Position numbers and translations under genes: made by a program. From Tritrichomonas musculus (Eukaryota; Parabasalia; Tritrichomonadida; Tritrichomonadidae), in the NCBI GenBank assembly GCA_039105265.1, contig JAPFFF010000001.1, positions 248,001 to 312,000 of the forward strand: 64,000 nt of DNA, written 5' to 3'. This document shows positions 9,689 through 18,401 of this stretch, piece after piece. Position 1 is the stretch's first letter, and each line of letters starts with the position of its first letter. Under the pieces are notes generated by a model. That model was not told the origin of the DNA. It searched no databases and saw only the letters and a program-made list of their open reading frames with translations.

Positions 9689-10552
9689 ATGAGTCAACAT
9701 AAAAACGTTATGTATGAAGTTAAACATCTTATTCAAGAGTCGTTACGTAAAAACCAACGTGATATTGAGATGGCATTGATTAAACCACTAAGTGAAGAGT
9801 ATCCATTCTCATCAAATGGTATCTACTTTTTAATTGGTAAGATGGGCGCTGGTAAATCATTCTGGATATGGTCACACATCATGATAACTGAACGACTATT
9901 CGCTAAGCCATACTATAGTAAGATCATCTTCTGTTCAACGTCGGGCAAACTTGATAAGACAGCTGAAGTACTATCCAAAAACGTTAAGACACCCATTGAA
10001 TACATCAAAGAAGAACATCTATTACCATATCTCAAGCGTCATCTCAAACGCAAGCTCAAGTACTATGCTATGGTTAAACATGTGTTATCAAAAATGGTTG
10101 ACACCAATGAGGAGATGGCGAGAATCATTTCAAAGCATTCGTTAAGTGAGATTGAAGATAGGATTGCATACATAGCAAATAAGCTAGTTAAATATCAAAC
10201 AGCTTCATACCCATACAACACACTGCTGGTTCTTGATGATGCAGCTGGATCACCACTACTTAAGAATGGCAACAGTGAACTATGTCGTTTACTAACTAAG
10301 ACACGTCACTACAACTTAACCTGTATCATAGCAGTGCAAACACTTCGATTCGTTCATCTCAACGTTAAACGTTTAGCTACTGACATCATATGCTATAGTG
10401 GCTTCAGTAAAGAGGATTTCACATCAATGCTACAGCAAACACCTAACAATCTTGACATTAAATCAACTACAGAAGCATACCTCAATCATAAAGGCCAGCA
10501 TGATAAATTCATAATCAATATCACATCCAATCAATCACACTTCGAAGTTTAA
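9689..10552 (+). CDS. Packaging ATPase (A32-like), M2
   Basis: 287 residues with Walker A GKMGAGKS near residue 51 and Walker B TLLVLDDAAGS near 178. KTRHYNLTCIIAVQTLRFVH follows. Collinear and clearly orthologous to the M1 and M3 ATPases. Reading frame looks whole, and the expected role is genome packaging. Confidence 0.92.
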   Translation: MSQHKNVMYEVKHLIQESLRKNQRDIEMALIKPLSEEYPFSSNGIYFLIGKMGAGKSFWIWSHIMITERLFAKPYYSKIIFCSTSGKLDKTAEVLSKNVKTPIEYIKEEHLLPYLKRHLKRKLKYYAMVKHVLSKMVDTNEEMARIISKHSLSEIEDRIAYIANKLVKYQTASYPYNTLLVLDDAAGSPLLKNGNSELCRLLTKTRHYNLTCIIAVQTLRFVHLNVKRLATDIICYSGFSKEDFTSMLQQTPNNLDIKSTTEAYLNHKGQHDKFIINITSNQSHFEV

Positions 10553-10564
10553 TGAATTACAAAC

Positions 10565-10969
10565 ATGGGATTCAAAAATTTCATTACCAGTGGATGGAAC
10601 AGATTAAAAAGCGATGTCCATCAAGGATTGATTGCTGCAGAGAATGCAGCTCACCACATATGGAGTGCCACTAAGAAGGGGTTGATTGGTGCAAAGAACT
10701 ATGCTATGAACAATCCTAAAGCAGTTGGCAATATACTACATGCTATCACACCATTTGCAACAGCATTCAATCCAACGTTAGGTGCAATCACTACAGCAGG
10801 TGCCAATATATTCAGTCACATGCCAAAGGGGTCGGTCACAGATAAGCTAGTTAAAATCAGTGAACAGTTTGCACGTGGTGAGTTGAAACCAAGTGGATCA
10901 CCATCAGCACAAGCAACAGCTGACTCACGTAAGCGAACACACAACGCAGTACCATTTAGAAGTGTTTAA
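10565..10969 (+). CDS. Small amphipathic virion protein, M2
   Basis: 134 residues, starting MGFKNFITSGWNRLKSDVHQ. Alanine/glycine-rich helices follow (GLIAAENAAHH, LGAITTAGANIFSHMPKGSV) with a basic end. It occupies the slot of the M1 gene at 4,322 and shares the PKGSV/PKGNV motif. Candidate pVI-like membrane-active protein; role inferred from composition and order. Confidence 0.5.
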   Translation: MGFKNFITSGWNRLKSDVHQGLIAAENAAHHIWSATKKGLIGAKNYAMNNPKAVGNILHAITPFATAFNPTLGAITTAGANIFSHMPKGSVTDKLVKISEQFARGELKPSGSPSAQATADSRKRTHNAVPFRSV

Positions 10970-10979
10970 CGAGTCATAA

Positions 10980-11195
10980 ATGAGTTTCAACACAAGAACT
11001 AATGCATATCGATCAAGTCAATCAGTTATCGTATCTGGACCTGGTACGATGTACAATGAAGTAACTAGACCTAGATCAAACACCAAACAATATCACGCTA
11101 ACACTAACACACATGATGTAACGACACCATATATAAGGTCAAGCAATAGTCACAAATCAAAGTCATATAATAAACGTAAATCATCACGTAAGTAA
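10980..11195 (+). CDS. Short basic Asn/Ser-rich protein, M2
   Basis: 71 residues, with GPGTMYNEVTRPRSNTK matching the TTGCMYNESTTTNE segment of the 142-residue M1 protein at 13,783 and the GAEGEMFNEGTKTE segment of M3. It ends KSKSYNKRKSSRK. It may be the subfamily's short version of that protein, moved upstream. Function unknown. Confidence 0.45.
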   Translation: MSFNTRTNAYRSSQSVIVSGPGTMYNEVTRPRSNTKQYHANTNTHDVTTPYIRSSNSHKSKSYNKRKSSRK

Positions 11196-11228
11196 ACAAT
11201 ATTGACTTTTTATTTTTGTGTATTTCAA

Positions 11229-11954
11229 ATGACCAAATATGTTACTGGCATGAAGCGCAATCAGATCATTCAACGTTGGTTGCAAGGCATTGACGATGAA
11301 CAATATGAAGTGTTCCCTACTAAGAAAGAGGGTAAGTACATTGTTAAACAACGAAAGCAACCACTCATTCATAGGGATAAATCATCAGACAACCTCAATG
11401 GTATGCTTGAATCAAATGCTAACTCAAGTGCTAACTCCAATGCTCACTCAAGTGGTAACCCCAATGCTTACCCCAATGCTAACTCCAATGCTCACTCAAG
11501 TGGTAACCCCAATGCTTACCCCAATGCTGACTCAAGTGATAACTCCAATGATGAACCACCACAACATGAAGAAGCACAACCTACGCATACACCAACACGT
11601 CTACCTAATAGATTCAAACAACACGCTAGTCAACGTACAACATCAACACCACATCAAGTTGCCACACATGATACAACCATTAACTTGGAGATCCTTGAAC
11701 AGCTACGTTCATTAGGTGAAGAGCTACGTAACGATAGATTCAAGCGTGAACAAAAGCAATACATCAAGCATGTCGTTAATAAGGAACTATCAAAGCCACG
11801 CATACGAAGTAAGTACGTACCTGAGCTGTTCCCTGACGATGATATACATGACCCACCACATGAATCACCACATGATCCACCTCATGACCCACCACAAGAA
11901 CCACCTGATGTCATTGAATCAACACCATCGTTTAGATCGCGCATACGAAGATAG
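11229..11954 (+). CDS. Conserved virion-block protein with Asn/Pro repeats, M2
   Basis: 241 residues from ATTTCAAATG. The N-terminal RNQIIQRWLQGIDDEQYEVF and C-terminal INLEILEQLRSLGEELR regions match the M1 (4,785) and M3 (34,825) genes. The middle is a DNA-level tandem repeat (about 11,420-11,550) encoding SSGNPNAYPNANSNAH-type units. A second repeat near the end encodes HDPPHE-type units. Repeat-length variation is likely tolerated there. Function unknown. Confidence 0.6.
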   Translation: MTKYVTGMKRNQIIQRWLQGIDDEQYEVFPTKKEGKYIVKQRKQPLIHRDKSSDNLNGMLESNANSSANSNAHSSGNPNAYPNANSNAHSSGNPNAYPNADSSDNSNDEPPQHEEAQPTHTPTRLPNRFKQHASQRTTSTPHQVATHDTTINLEILEQLRSLGEELRNDRFKREQKQYIKHVVNKELSKPRIRSKYVPELFPDDDIHDPPHESPHDPPHDPPQEPPDVIESTPSFRSRIRR

Positions 11955-11989
11955 CTTATGTAATACATTCATATTTTTAATACATCCAA

Positions 11990-12254
11990 ATGACATTCAA
12001 CGCAGAAGTCCTACATAAGACATCGCCTGAAGTCAACACTCAAGTTGCAAGCTACTTTGATGTAGTTGATAATGCTATTGCCATGTCAGACACCAACCAT
12101 AAGTACGTCATTGATGCACAAGCTTCATACAGTCCATCTGCACCCATCCATGCAGGGTCATTCATCACATTCATTATCAGTCCAACATGTGATAACACTG
12201 CAGATATATATAATGGCTTCATCAAAGCGAATATGAGACTTAGTGGTACGTTAT
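11990..12254 (+). pseudogene. Start of a major capsid gene, M2 (partial)
   Basis: EVNTQVASYFDVVDNAIAMS and CDNTADIYNGFIKA match the start of the M3 and M1 capsids. It runs into the right terminal repeat of M2. Not a full capsid gene. A T-rich leader ending ATCCAAATG precedes it. Confidence 0.75.
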
Positions 12255-12521
12255 ATGACGTGAGTTCAACGTGAGATGATGTAGTGAGTTGGTAACATGT
12301 GTTGTGACGTGAGTTGGATGATGAGGTGTTAACATAGGTTTTGACATGAGTTCAACGTGAGGTGATGACATAGGTTTCGACATGAGTTCAACGTGAGTTC
12401 AACGTGAGTTCAACGTGAGTTCAACGTGAGTTCAACGTGAGTTGATGCGTTAAAGGGGTCAATTAATGTTAAGGATGGTGAATGATACGAAGTATCGGGA
12501 ACCATCCTTAGGTATAGTAGT
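12255..12521 (-). repeat. Right terminal inverted repeat of M2
   Basis: 267 bp, the reverse complement of 6,927-7,160 with five rather than two copies of the 11-bp unit (GAGTTCAACGT). The 33-bp length difference equals exactly three units. It ends TATAGTAGT at 12,521. Confidence 0.93.
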
Positions 12522-12526
12522 AATGG
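12522..12526. repeat. Target-site duplication AATGG, right copy
   Basis: Exact copy of 6,922-6,926, directly after the M2 terminus. Capsid-coding homology of M1 resumes from here. Confidence 0.9.
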
Positions 12527-13732
12527 TATCACCATATATACACAAAATTATGGCTGTGAAGAATCATTTCTTACAGCTTGCTGTTCCAACGAAACTACGA
12601 AGAGGGCAGATATTTATTCGAAAACTAGGCATAAAGATGTATGGAGACAGAATGAAGGGTGCCGCTGCGGTTTCGTAGTTTACTGGACAAAAGATAGGAC
12701 CGAAGCTACTGGTACGATTAATTTGAAGATAGATTTGAGGAGATTCTTGCCGATATCTAACATTAAATATCTCCCTGCGTTTGCAGGCAAAATAGAACTG
12801 CGATTATATTTCTCATGCGCGGGATTAGTATATTGTCCATGTGGACCTGATGAAAATTTGATCAATAATCCTGGTAAGTATTCAAAATATACATTTCATC
12901 CCGTCACGACAGAATTTAAGCAAATAGGTAATCCAATAAGATGTTGGGCGACATCTACAACCGCTAATGGATTATATACATTTAATAATGCTGATAGAAC
13001 AAGTAATGTTATATGGTATGAGGTCAAGGATTGCCTCAGTATTATCCCATGTTTTGGAATTAGTGAGAGTGTTTATAACTCATTGGTTCAACGATATAGT
13101 GATCCATCTCACCTATTAACATTCCCCACACAAACATTATCTGTATATACGACAACTAATAAACTCGAACAACCTAATAATAAGACCACCTGTACTATCA
13201 CTCCAAGATTTGTTGATAGTATATTTTGTTTATTCCCGTTGCGTAATACTGATAAAACTGTTTTCAAGAATCCATTATTCAAATCATTCTACATTAATGC
13301 GGGTGGATATGGCAACATACCTTCGCGACCATTTGGTACACTGAAGAGTACCCCGAATTCTTGGAATATTGCCAGAATGCAATGAACATGAATGGTGAGC
13401 AGAGTGGTTTCAATAAAGAGGTCGTCAGATCGCTAACCAATTCATATTCATTTAACTCAACGACTGGTTATTATAGTGACGACAGGTCATCGTTTTTCAT
13501 TGGTCTCCCAACAGAAACTGATAATACATTTCAACAGGGACTTACTTCGCTATCACCTATCAATTTTGAAATGAATATTACTCAAAGTGCGACTGAAGGT
13601 TCATTTGCGAAGAGTGTAGATGCCAACCCACTTTTCTGCTTATTATATGATGCCTCGATTAGTATATTAGTTCAACCAAATGGTATGCCTCCATTGGTTC
13701 GAATTGGTAACTATGATTTAACTACACCTTGA
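12527..13732 (+). pseudogene. Major capsid protein, 3' part, M1 (looks broken)
   Basis: Strong similarity to the intact M3 capsid: ISNIKYLPAFAGKIELRLYF, LTFPTQTLSVYTTTNKLEQP, ITPRFVDSIFCLFP, NMNGEQSGFNKEVV and the end QPNGMPPLVRIGNYDLTTP. Besides the M2 insertion it looks broken about two or three more times. Family: Polinton double jelly-roll major capsid (inferred from position and its M3 relative). Confidence 0.85.
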
Positions 13733-13782
13733 GTAAATTTTCAAACAATACAACAAATTATTTTTGTTTATTTGCATAATAA

Positions 13783-14211
13783 ATGAATAAGTATAAAAAC
13801 CCGAATTCAACAACCATCGGTACCACTGGATGTATGTATAATGAATCCACCACCACCAACGAAGATGTTGAGTATAATCATTATGGTATATATTCAAATG
13901 ATAACACTTATGCGGTCACCTTCAATCCTCATATCAATCGACCACCTACGAAAAATATGCCACACTATCCAGTTAGACCACCTCCAACTGATGAGCATAT
14001 GACGCTTACTCAAAATGAGCCTCCCGTGAGTATGACTGATGGGATGCATTATTTGAACAATGCGACAACGAAACCTCCTCCATTGCTACCACCATATTTG
14101 AATAGACCTCAAGACCTGGCAGCGATTCAAGGATTGGCTAATGAGAGAGATAAGGCAAATTTGATATATAATAAGCCGGCTAATATCAGGTTCAAAAATA
14201 TACATTATTGA
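13783..14211 (+). CDS. Proline-rich conserved protein, M1
   Basis: 142 residues, the same length as its M3 relative at 38,322. Shared segments are MNKYKNPNSTTIG, NHYGIYSNDNTYAVTFNP, NRPPTKNMPHYPVRPP and LPPYLNRPQDLAAIQG. Proline clusters with short beta-like segments suggest an extended virion or anchoring peptide. No recognised domain. It follows the capsid gene by 50 bp and has a TTATTTTTG leader. Confidence 0.55.
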   Translation: MNKYKNPNSTTIGTTGCMYNESTTTNEDVEYNHYGIYSNDNTYAVTFNPHINRPPTKNMPHYPVRPPPTDEHMTLTQNEPPVSMTDGMHYLNNATTKPPPLLPPYLNRPQDLAAIQGLANERDKANLIYNKPANIRFKNIHY

Positions 14212-14248
14212 GAAATCACATGGTTTATAATATTTTATTTTTGGGGAA

Positions 14249-14779
14249 ATGATCAAGAAAAGAAATGCTAATGCAGGTATCAATGCAAACGTTTCATTAG
14301 AACCATCAGCTGCATCGCAATCAACATCTAATATTAATAATAATATCATCATTAATAAGAGGGATGATGGCAAGGAGGATATCGTCATTACGAGAGATAT
14401 CGATGAGGAGCAACCAGTATCATCCGCTGAGGGCATGGATGTGAGGACTGTTATATTAGAATCATATGCACAAATATTATTGAATCAAGGTAAGGCGTTA
14501 TTAAGTAATCTCATCTCCAAAAATTGTATCATTGTTCTCATGTCGGCTTTACAAAATATTATCAAGGCAGCTATCCATACTGAACAGGTAAATATATATC
14601 TGGATGAAGATATTAAATGTTGTGCAACTAAAGCTAATCCAATTCGCAAAATAGAAGCTATCAAAATTGTTAATGAGAATGGAGAAATTGTAACGGATTT
14701 CAAGCAGGTCTACAATAAGGAGTATAACGAACTTGTTAACGTATACCATTTATGTCTCAAATACTACATCAATATGTAA
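14249..14779 (+). CDS. DEDIGC-type conserved protein, M1
   Basis: 176 residues. The N-terminus has a Ser/Asn-rich linker (SNINNNIIINKRDDGKEDIV). The C-terminal 100 residues form a conserved domain with AQILLNQGKALLSNLISKNC, LDEDIKCCATKANPIRKIEA and a final YNKEYNELVNVYHLCLKYYI. M3 (38,775) is close, and M4 (56,249) keeps the same domain on another N-terminus. I do not recognise the family. It is one of few proteins shared by both Maverick lineages here, so it may be a core component. Confidence 0.6.
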   Translation: MIKKRNANAGINANVSLEPSAASQSTSNINNNIIINKRDDGKEDIVITRDIDEEQPVSSAEGMDVRTVILESYAQILLNQGKALLSNLISKNCIIVLMSALQNIIKAAIHTEQVNIYLDEDIKCCATKANPIRKIEAIKIVNENGEIVTDFKQVYNKEYNELVNVYHLCLKYYINM

Positions 14780-14786
14780 AAAAAAA

Positions 14787-14948
14787 ATGCAAAAACCAAC
14801 CCCCATAATTGGATGCGTAATGCATTCTCTCGAGGAACCAACATACGTACCCGGGATTATATATCAATCCCCCAAGGAAAATATCTGCATCCAATTACAG
14901 GAGCTGGTTTGGGTTTGCATTGCCGACAATGCTTCGTATTATCCATAA
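14787..14948 (+). CDS. Small ORF of the shared M1/M4 module
   Basis: 54-codon frame starting MQKPTPIIGCVMHSLEEP, with YVPGI and ending ASYYP. The M4 copy (54,482) starts MQKPIRLRGCVLHS and also has YVPGI and PYYP. DNA similarity continues past the stop into non-coding sequence, so selection may act on DNA or RNA rather than on a protein. Treat as possible. Confidence 0.4.
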   Translation: MQKPTPIIGCVMHSLEEPTYVPGIIYQSPKENICIQLQELVWVCIADNASYYP

Positions 14949-15031
14949 TCCACAAGTAATAGCTTACCACATAGGTGTTTAGTTCGCTAGGGCTCTATCA
15001 CAAATATGGACCGAAAATAATACGAAAAATC

Positions 15032-15104
15032 GGTATGGTAGCGAATCGAACGCATGCCTGCCGCCGAAGCTGGGAGACATGCTTCATGATCCAACAACTA
15101 TACC
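15032..15104 (-). ncRNA. tRNA-like Pol III gene, M1 copy
   Basis: Minus strand, 73 nt. GGTATAG at the 5' end pairs with CCATACC at the 3' end (6 of 7). A central GAAGC...GCTTC stem follows. The T-arm-like stem is GCG-TTCGATT-CGC, containing a B-box-like GTTCGATTC. An A-box-like TAGCGCTAACTGG lies just upstream and overlaps the start. ATTTTT follows the 3' end by one base, as a Pol III terminator would. A standard D-arm is not evident, so it is tRNA-like rather than a clear tRNA. Compensatory changes against the M4 copy support the structure. Confidence 0.55.
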
Positions 15105-15257
15105 AGTTAGCGCTAACACATATATGTTTTCGATTTACTATTTAAACTGTTCCAACTATATTCCATCATACATATATCGCTATATATACCCAAAATTTTT
15201 CAAAAATATTTTTTATATCACATGTCCAAAACTATTTTATTTTTTATCCTAATATAA

Positions 15258-15584
15258 ATGTCTGTTGATTCAATCGTAGACACTGACAATAACTTCTACT
15301 CACCAACGAAGCTCGTTTCATTTATCAATGATACATATAAGAACAACAAGTTTGTAAAGGCTGTCATCTATTTCGAAGGGGAGAAAGTATTTAAAAATAA
15401 GTTTGACAAAAATTGTTGAAAACCTTTATTCATCACACTCGAATCTAATAATAAGAAAAATAATGTATTCATCAACTATAATAAAATCATTAAATTGTTT
15501 GGGGATTCGATTATAGTATCATTCAACGGTAAATTCGAGAGTAAGGATAATCTATACGTCCTTGTCATAGATTTCACGATGTAA
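15258..15584 (+). pseudogene. Small Maverick gene, M1 (looks broken)
   Basis: A 109-codon region with good coding character (NNFYSPTKLVSFINDTYK, FVKAVIYFEGEKVFKNK, DNLYVLVIDFTM). It is preceded by the usual T-rich leader (ATTTTATTTTTTATCC) and AATATAAATG. It looks broken once. No relative is recognised in the window. Function unknown. Confidence 0.45.
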
Positions 15585-15590
15585 ACATAT

Positions 15591-15716
15591 ATGGACACTC
15601 CATACTATCCATGTCACGTTCTCGAATGTGTCAACAAACATAATATCAAATGTATTCGCGACCAGTTCAAAATTGAATTCGATGATAGCGATATAAAGGA
15701 TGATTGCTTCGTATAA
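15591..15716 (+). CDS. Very short ORF, M1
   Basis: 41 residues (MDTPYYPCHVLECVNKHNIK...), starting 6 bp after the previous region. Cysteine-containing, acidic tail. Possibly a translated small gene or the remains of one; no relative is seen. Confidence 0.25.
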   Translation: MDTPYYPCHVLECVNKHNIKCIRDQFKIEFDDSDIKDDCFV

Positions 15717-15762
15717 ATATGCGTCGATAATTTTTTATATAATATTTTTTCTCGATAAGCAA

Positions 15763-16158
15763 ATGAGTGAATCGCAAGTAGAAAGCCCATCTTTTTCTAA
15801 TCAACTTGCATCCGTCACCGGGACAATTATTAAATCGAAATCGAGTGATGCATTAAATAAGATTGATAACATTGATGATGAACCTGTTGAACCTACATCT
15901 AAGAAGCCTCGTGGGCGAAGATGTAAGTATGCTAATGATGACGAGCGACGAGCTGCTAGACGCCAACAGCAACGTGAATATAGATTACGCAAAAAATATG
16001 AAATGGAGATACTAAGGAGATATGTCGAGGAACATCTTGATGAGCTTGAAGAGGAGGAAGAGGATACCCCGGATGCGGATAATATCGATTGTAGTGTTAA
16101 TGAGACAATTAATGAGACACCTGATGATGAACCCTTAGTAGATGACTGCGATAATTAA
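15763..16158 (+). CDS. bZIP-like basic protein, M1
   Basis: 131 residues from GCAAATG. An AT-hook-like KKPRGRRCKY precedes a dense basic helix (DERRAARRQQQREYRLRKK) running into EMEILRRYVEEHLDELEEEEE. The M3 relative at 39,333 has RGRKSKYNTPEERLEARRKQ and REYRLRKK-like continuation. The basic region followed by a leucine-spaced acidic helix resembles bZIP DNA-binding proteins. A role in transcription or genome condensation is inferred. The tail is strongly acidic. Confidence 0.6.
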   Translation: MSESQVESPSFSNQLASVTGTIIKSKSSDALNKIDNIDDEPVEPTSKKPRGRRCKYANDDERRAARRQQQREYRLRKKYEMEILRRYVEEHLDELEEEEEDTPDADNIDCSVNETINETPDDEPLVDDCDN

Positions 16159-16200
16159 ATAATTACATTTTATCGAACCATATTTTTATTTTTGTTTAAA

Positions 16201-17172
16201 ATGAGTGATAGTAATGACTTCAATTATGATCCAAATGATGACTCATATCCCAAGAAGCATGGCTCATCAAGTTGCAACCTCCCTGAGAATAAAACTGTAC
16301 TAAGTCTAAATAAGGGAGAGATTGTTCAATTACCCGGATTTAAGAGTTTACGTAATTATTTATTGACTGAACTCAAGGGTTTCGTTCGCGTGAGAGTTCA
16401 TCAATATACTAAAAAGAAACGTGGTTATAAAGTCAAAGAATATGTTGAAAAATATCGAAGTAATCCTGAACCATATATACCACCGCATCACACTAAACGT
16501 AAGATGATAGCTCCACCCAAATCCAATATTAAGTCTATAGAATATACATCTAATGATTCATCCACGCCACCTGCAAATTATATGTCTAAGAAGCAACGTA
16601 AGGCAGCTATCATCGCGGCTGCACGTGCTCAAAGAAGACAACTCATCACGGATCAGGGATTGCAGGAAGCATATGAACGTATCAAAGATAAAGCTAGACG
16701 AGCTCGTAGAGCAGTTGAAAGAAAACAACGAAAGAAAGATAATAAGGCTAAGCGTGCTGCTATAAAACAAGCTAACTGGGAGAAGGAACATAAGGAGAAG
16801 GAAATCAATAAGTTATTGAAGGAGGCTGAATCATATGATCCATACAAGCCACCTGCAAATTATATGTCTAAGAAGCAACGTAAGGCTGCACTGATAGCAG
16901 CTGCTCAAAGTTCTAAAGCTGCAGCTAGAAAGCAACGTAGAAAGGAAAATAAAGCTAAGCGTGTTGCTATAAAACAAGCTAACTGGGAGAAGCATGTTGC
17001 TGAAAAGGAGGAAGCTATCGCTAGGGAAGCCTTGATTCGTGAATCGAATGCACGTTCAAAAATATTTAAAGATATAAAGAATAATGGCAAGCTTACACAA
17101 TCTGCTAAACAAATCGCAAGGACTAAGCGAAACCTCAGTAGTGATGGGGTATCAATAATCGGGACCAGATAG
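16201..17172 (+). CDS. LPGF-module protein with duplicated basic repeats, M1
   Basis: 323 residues. Residues 35-85 (LNKGEIVQLPGFKSLRNYL ... KKRGYKVKEYVEKY) match the N-terminus of the M1 PolB and the coiled-coil protein at 5,424. Then come two copies of a basic segment: PPANYMSKKQRKAA followed by RKQRKK/RRKENKAKR-AIKQANWEK. The duplication is also visible in DNA (16,567 and 16,849). Very rich in K, R and A, like a DNA-condensing protein. The module suggests that it works with PolB or element ends; this is inference. Confidence 0.6.
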   Translation: MSDSNDFNYDPNDDSYPKKHGSSSCNLPENKTVLSLNKGEIVQLPGFKSLRNYLLTELKGFVRVRVHQYTKKKRGYKVKEYVEKYRSNPEPYIPPHHTKRKMIAPPKSNIKSIEYTSNDSSTPPANYMSKKQRKAAIIAAARAQRRQLITDQGLQEAYERIKDKARRARRAVERKQRKKDNKAKRAAIKQANWEKEHKEKEINKLLKEAESYDPYKPPANYMSKKQRKAALIAAAQSSKAAARKQRRKENKAKRVAIKQANWEKHVAEKEEAIAREALIRESNARSKIFKDIKNNGKLTQSAKQIARTKRNLSSDGVSIIGTR

Positions 17173-17506
17173 AATTTCACATATGACCGCCATTCCTGAC
17201 CCAGATTTGAAGGCCACCTGACTATTTTTGAATTGACCCAACTGATACCCATGACTAGGAATATGTGGTCAGTATCACGGGTCATATTGATGTTCACATA
17301 TGTCCGCCATTCCCGACCCAGATTTGAAGGCCATAAATGCTTACCAACCACCAACCACCTACCAACCACCTACCAGAATTTTCGGCAAAGGGTTTCCAGA
17401 GGGGGGTCTCAAAATTCAACTTCGCTTGAAATGCATAAACTCAAATTCGATTGAACCCAAAAATAACGCGATTCTCAAATCAATTCAATTTTTTATCCAG
17501 TTAGAA
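17173..17506. other. Non-coding stretch with a direct repeat
   Basis: Two copies of a 38-bp sequence, ACATATG(A/T)CCGCCATTCC followed by GACCCAGATTTGAAGGCCA, at about 17,180 and 17,294. A short CCAACCACCTA microsatellite follows at about 17,344-17,373. Base composition is less AT-rich than the Maverick genes. Nothing gene-like is seen. Confidence 0.6.
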
Positions 17507-17809
17507 ATGAATTCAACAACTGTTGCCATGCCACAACTCTCCAATGTCGAAGCTAATGGTGTCAAACTCGATTACCTCGAACGAGTCATCCTCAAGAAAT
17601 ACCCCCAATGGAAATCCCTCGCATTCGACTACCACAACGATGATGATTTCATGGATGATCTCATCGATACAATATCAAATTTTGAAACTGATTTGGAATC
17701 CCTTCGAACCAAAATCATAGATGGTGATAGCTATGATCGCGAGGAACTCGATTTGAGTTCGGCGTTCCGCCTCAGGGACCTTCGGTCCACCGTATCAAGA
17801 TGCTATTGA
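17507..17809 (+). CDS. Unrecognised small acidic protein
   Basis: 100 residues (MNSTTVAMPQLSNVEANGVK...), with VILKKYPQWKSLAFDYHNDD and a helical DDLIDTISNFETDLESLRTK. The last 20 codons contain two 3-nt-loop hairpins (17,761-17,771 and 17,776-17,788). Codons are more C-rich than in the flanking Maverick genes. It may be a host or other-element gene. Confidence 0.35.
   Translation: MNSTTVAMPQLSNVEANGVKLDYLERVILKKYPQWKSLAFDYHNDDDFMDDLIDTISNFETDLESLRTKIIDGDSYDREELDLSSAFRLRDLRSTVSRCY
17761..17788. repeat. Hairpin pair in the ORF at 17,507
   Basis: GGCG-TTC-CGCC and, 4 bp later, GGACC-TTC-GGTCC. Part of the family of 3-nt-loop hairpins found elsewhere in M3, M4 and this segment. Confidence 0.7.
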
Positions 17810-18401
17810 AAATACTCGAATTCTCATTTATTTTTGGGATTCATTAGTGTTCCTACTCAATGGGAACACTTATGGGAACACCTTTGGGACATCGCTCATG
17901 ACCTTCTATTTTTGGCTTATTCATAAGGGTTTCTAAGGTGTTCCTGTTCCTGGATGTTCCTGGATTCAAACTCCAAATTTATATATAAGGGGACAACTGG
18001 ACACTTGGACAACCCAAAAATGTATACAAAAATATTGAGTTGAGTATTATTTTTGTTAGTCATCTATAACCACCTGAGATTTCATTATGAAAACCACTAA
18101 ATATTGGGTGTACGGGAAAAACCGCAGACCGCTTAGAAGAGCCATATATTAGTCCACAGGAGAATCCTGGTCTGGTAGAATGTGTTCCTAGATAATAGGA
18201 TCACCTTTGGGAACACCTATTTGGACACACATATGACCTTATGTTTCGAAGTGATTCATAAGGGTTTCTAAGGTGTTCCTGTTCCTGGATTCAAATCTCC
18301 AAATTAATAGATAAGGGGACAACTGGACAACTGGACACTTGGACAACTGGACAACTGGACAACTGGACAACACAAAAATAAACCATTTAATATCTGTTCG
18401 A
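17810..18401. other. Non-coding repeats, including a 10-bp minisatellite
   Basis: Two diverged copies of TTCATAAGGGTTTCTAAGGT with GTTCCTGTTCCTGGAT (about 17,919 and 18,250) lie in sequence rich in GGGAACACCT. A 10-bp tandem array of ACAACTGGAC follows, about six units at 18,315-18,372, with a shorter stretch at about 17,991. No gene is seen. It probably belongs to a host or inserted intergenic segment. Confidence 0.65.

Larger units (their letters stand above)
6927..12521 (+). mobile_element. M2: compact Maverick nested in the M1 capsid gene
   Basis: 5,595 bp with long terminal inverted repeats and an AATGG duplication. Parts found: minor-virion protein, integrase, ATPase, two small proteins, an N/P-rich virion-block protein, and the start of a capsid gene next to the right repeat. 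No PolB or later genes are seen, so it looks non-autonomous for replication, although its integrase looks whole. The near-perfect terminal repeats indicate a very young insertion. Codon use is richer in C (CATC, CACA, AAC) than in M1, marking a different subfamily. Confidence 0.93.
14787..15225. repeat. About 440-bp module shared with M4 (copy 1)
   Basis: Aligns by eye with 54,482-54,925 nearly throughout, including non-coding blocks ATAATCCACAAGTAATAGCT, GGGCTCTATCACAAATATGG, AATAATACGAAAAATCGG and CATATATGTTTTCGATTT. Proteins of M1 and M4 are mostly hard to align, so this level of DNA similarity is striking. It contains the tRNA-like gene. Confidence 0.8.

Noticed and set aside
15032-15104. 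Calling a specific tRNA isotype
   Set aside because: No standard D-arm, and no anticodon loop that satisfies pairing in both copies; kept as tRNA-like only.
18315-18372. Short repeat array as a CRISPR
   Set aside because: A 10-bp minisatellite with no spacers.
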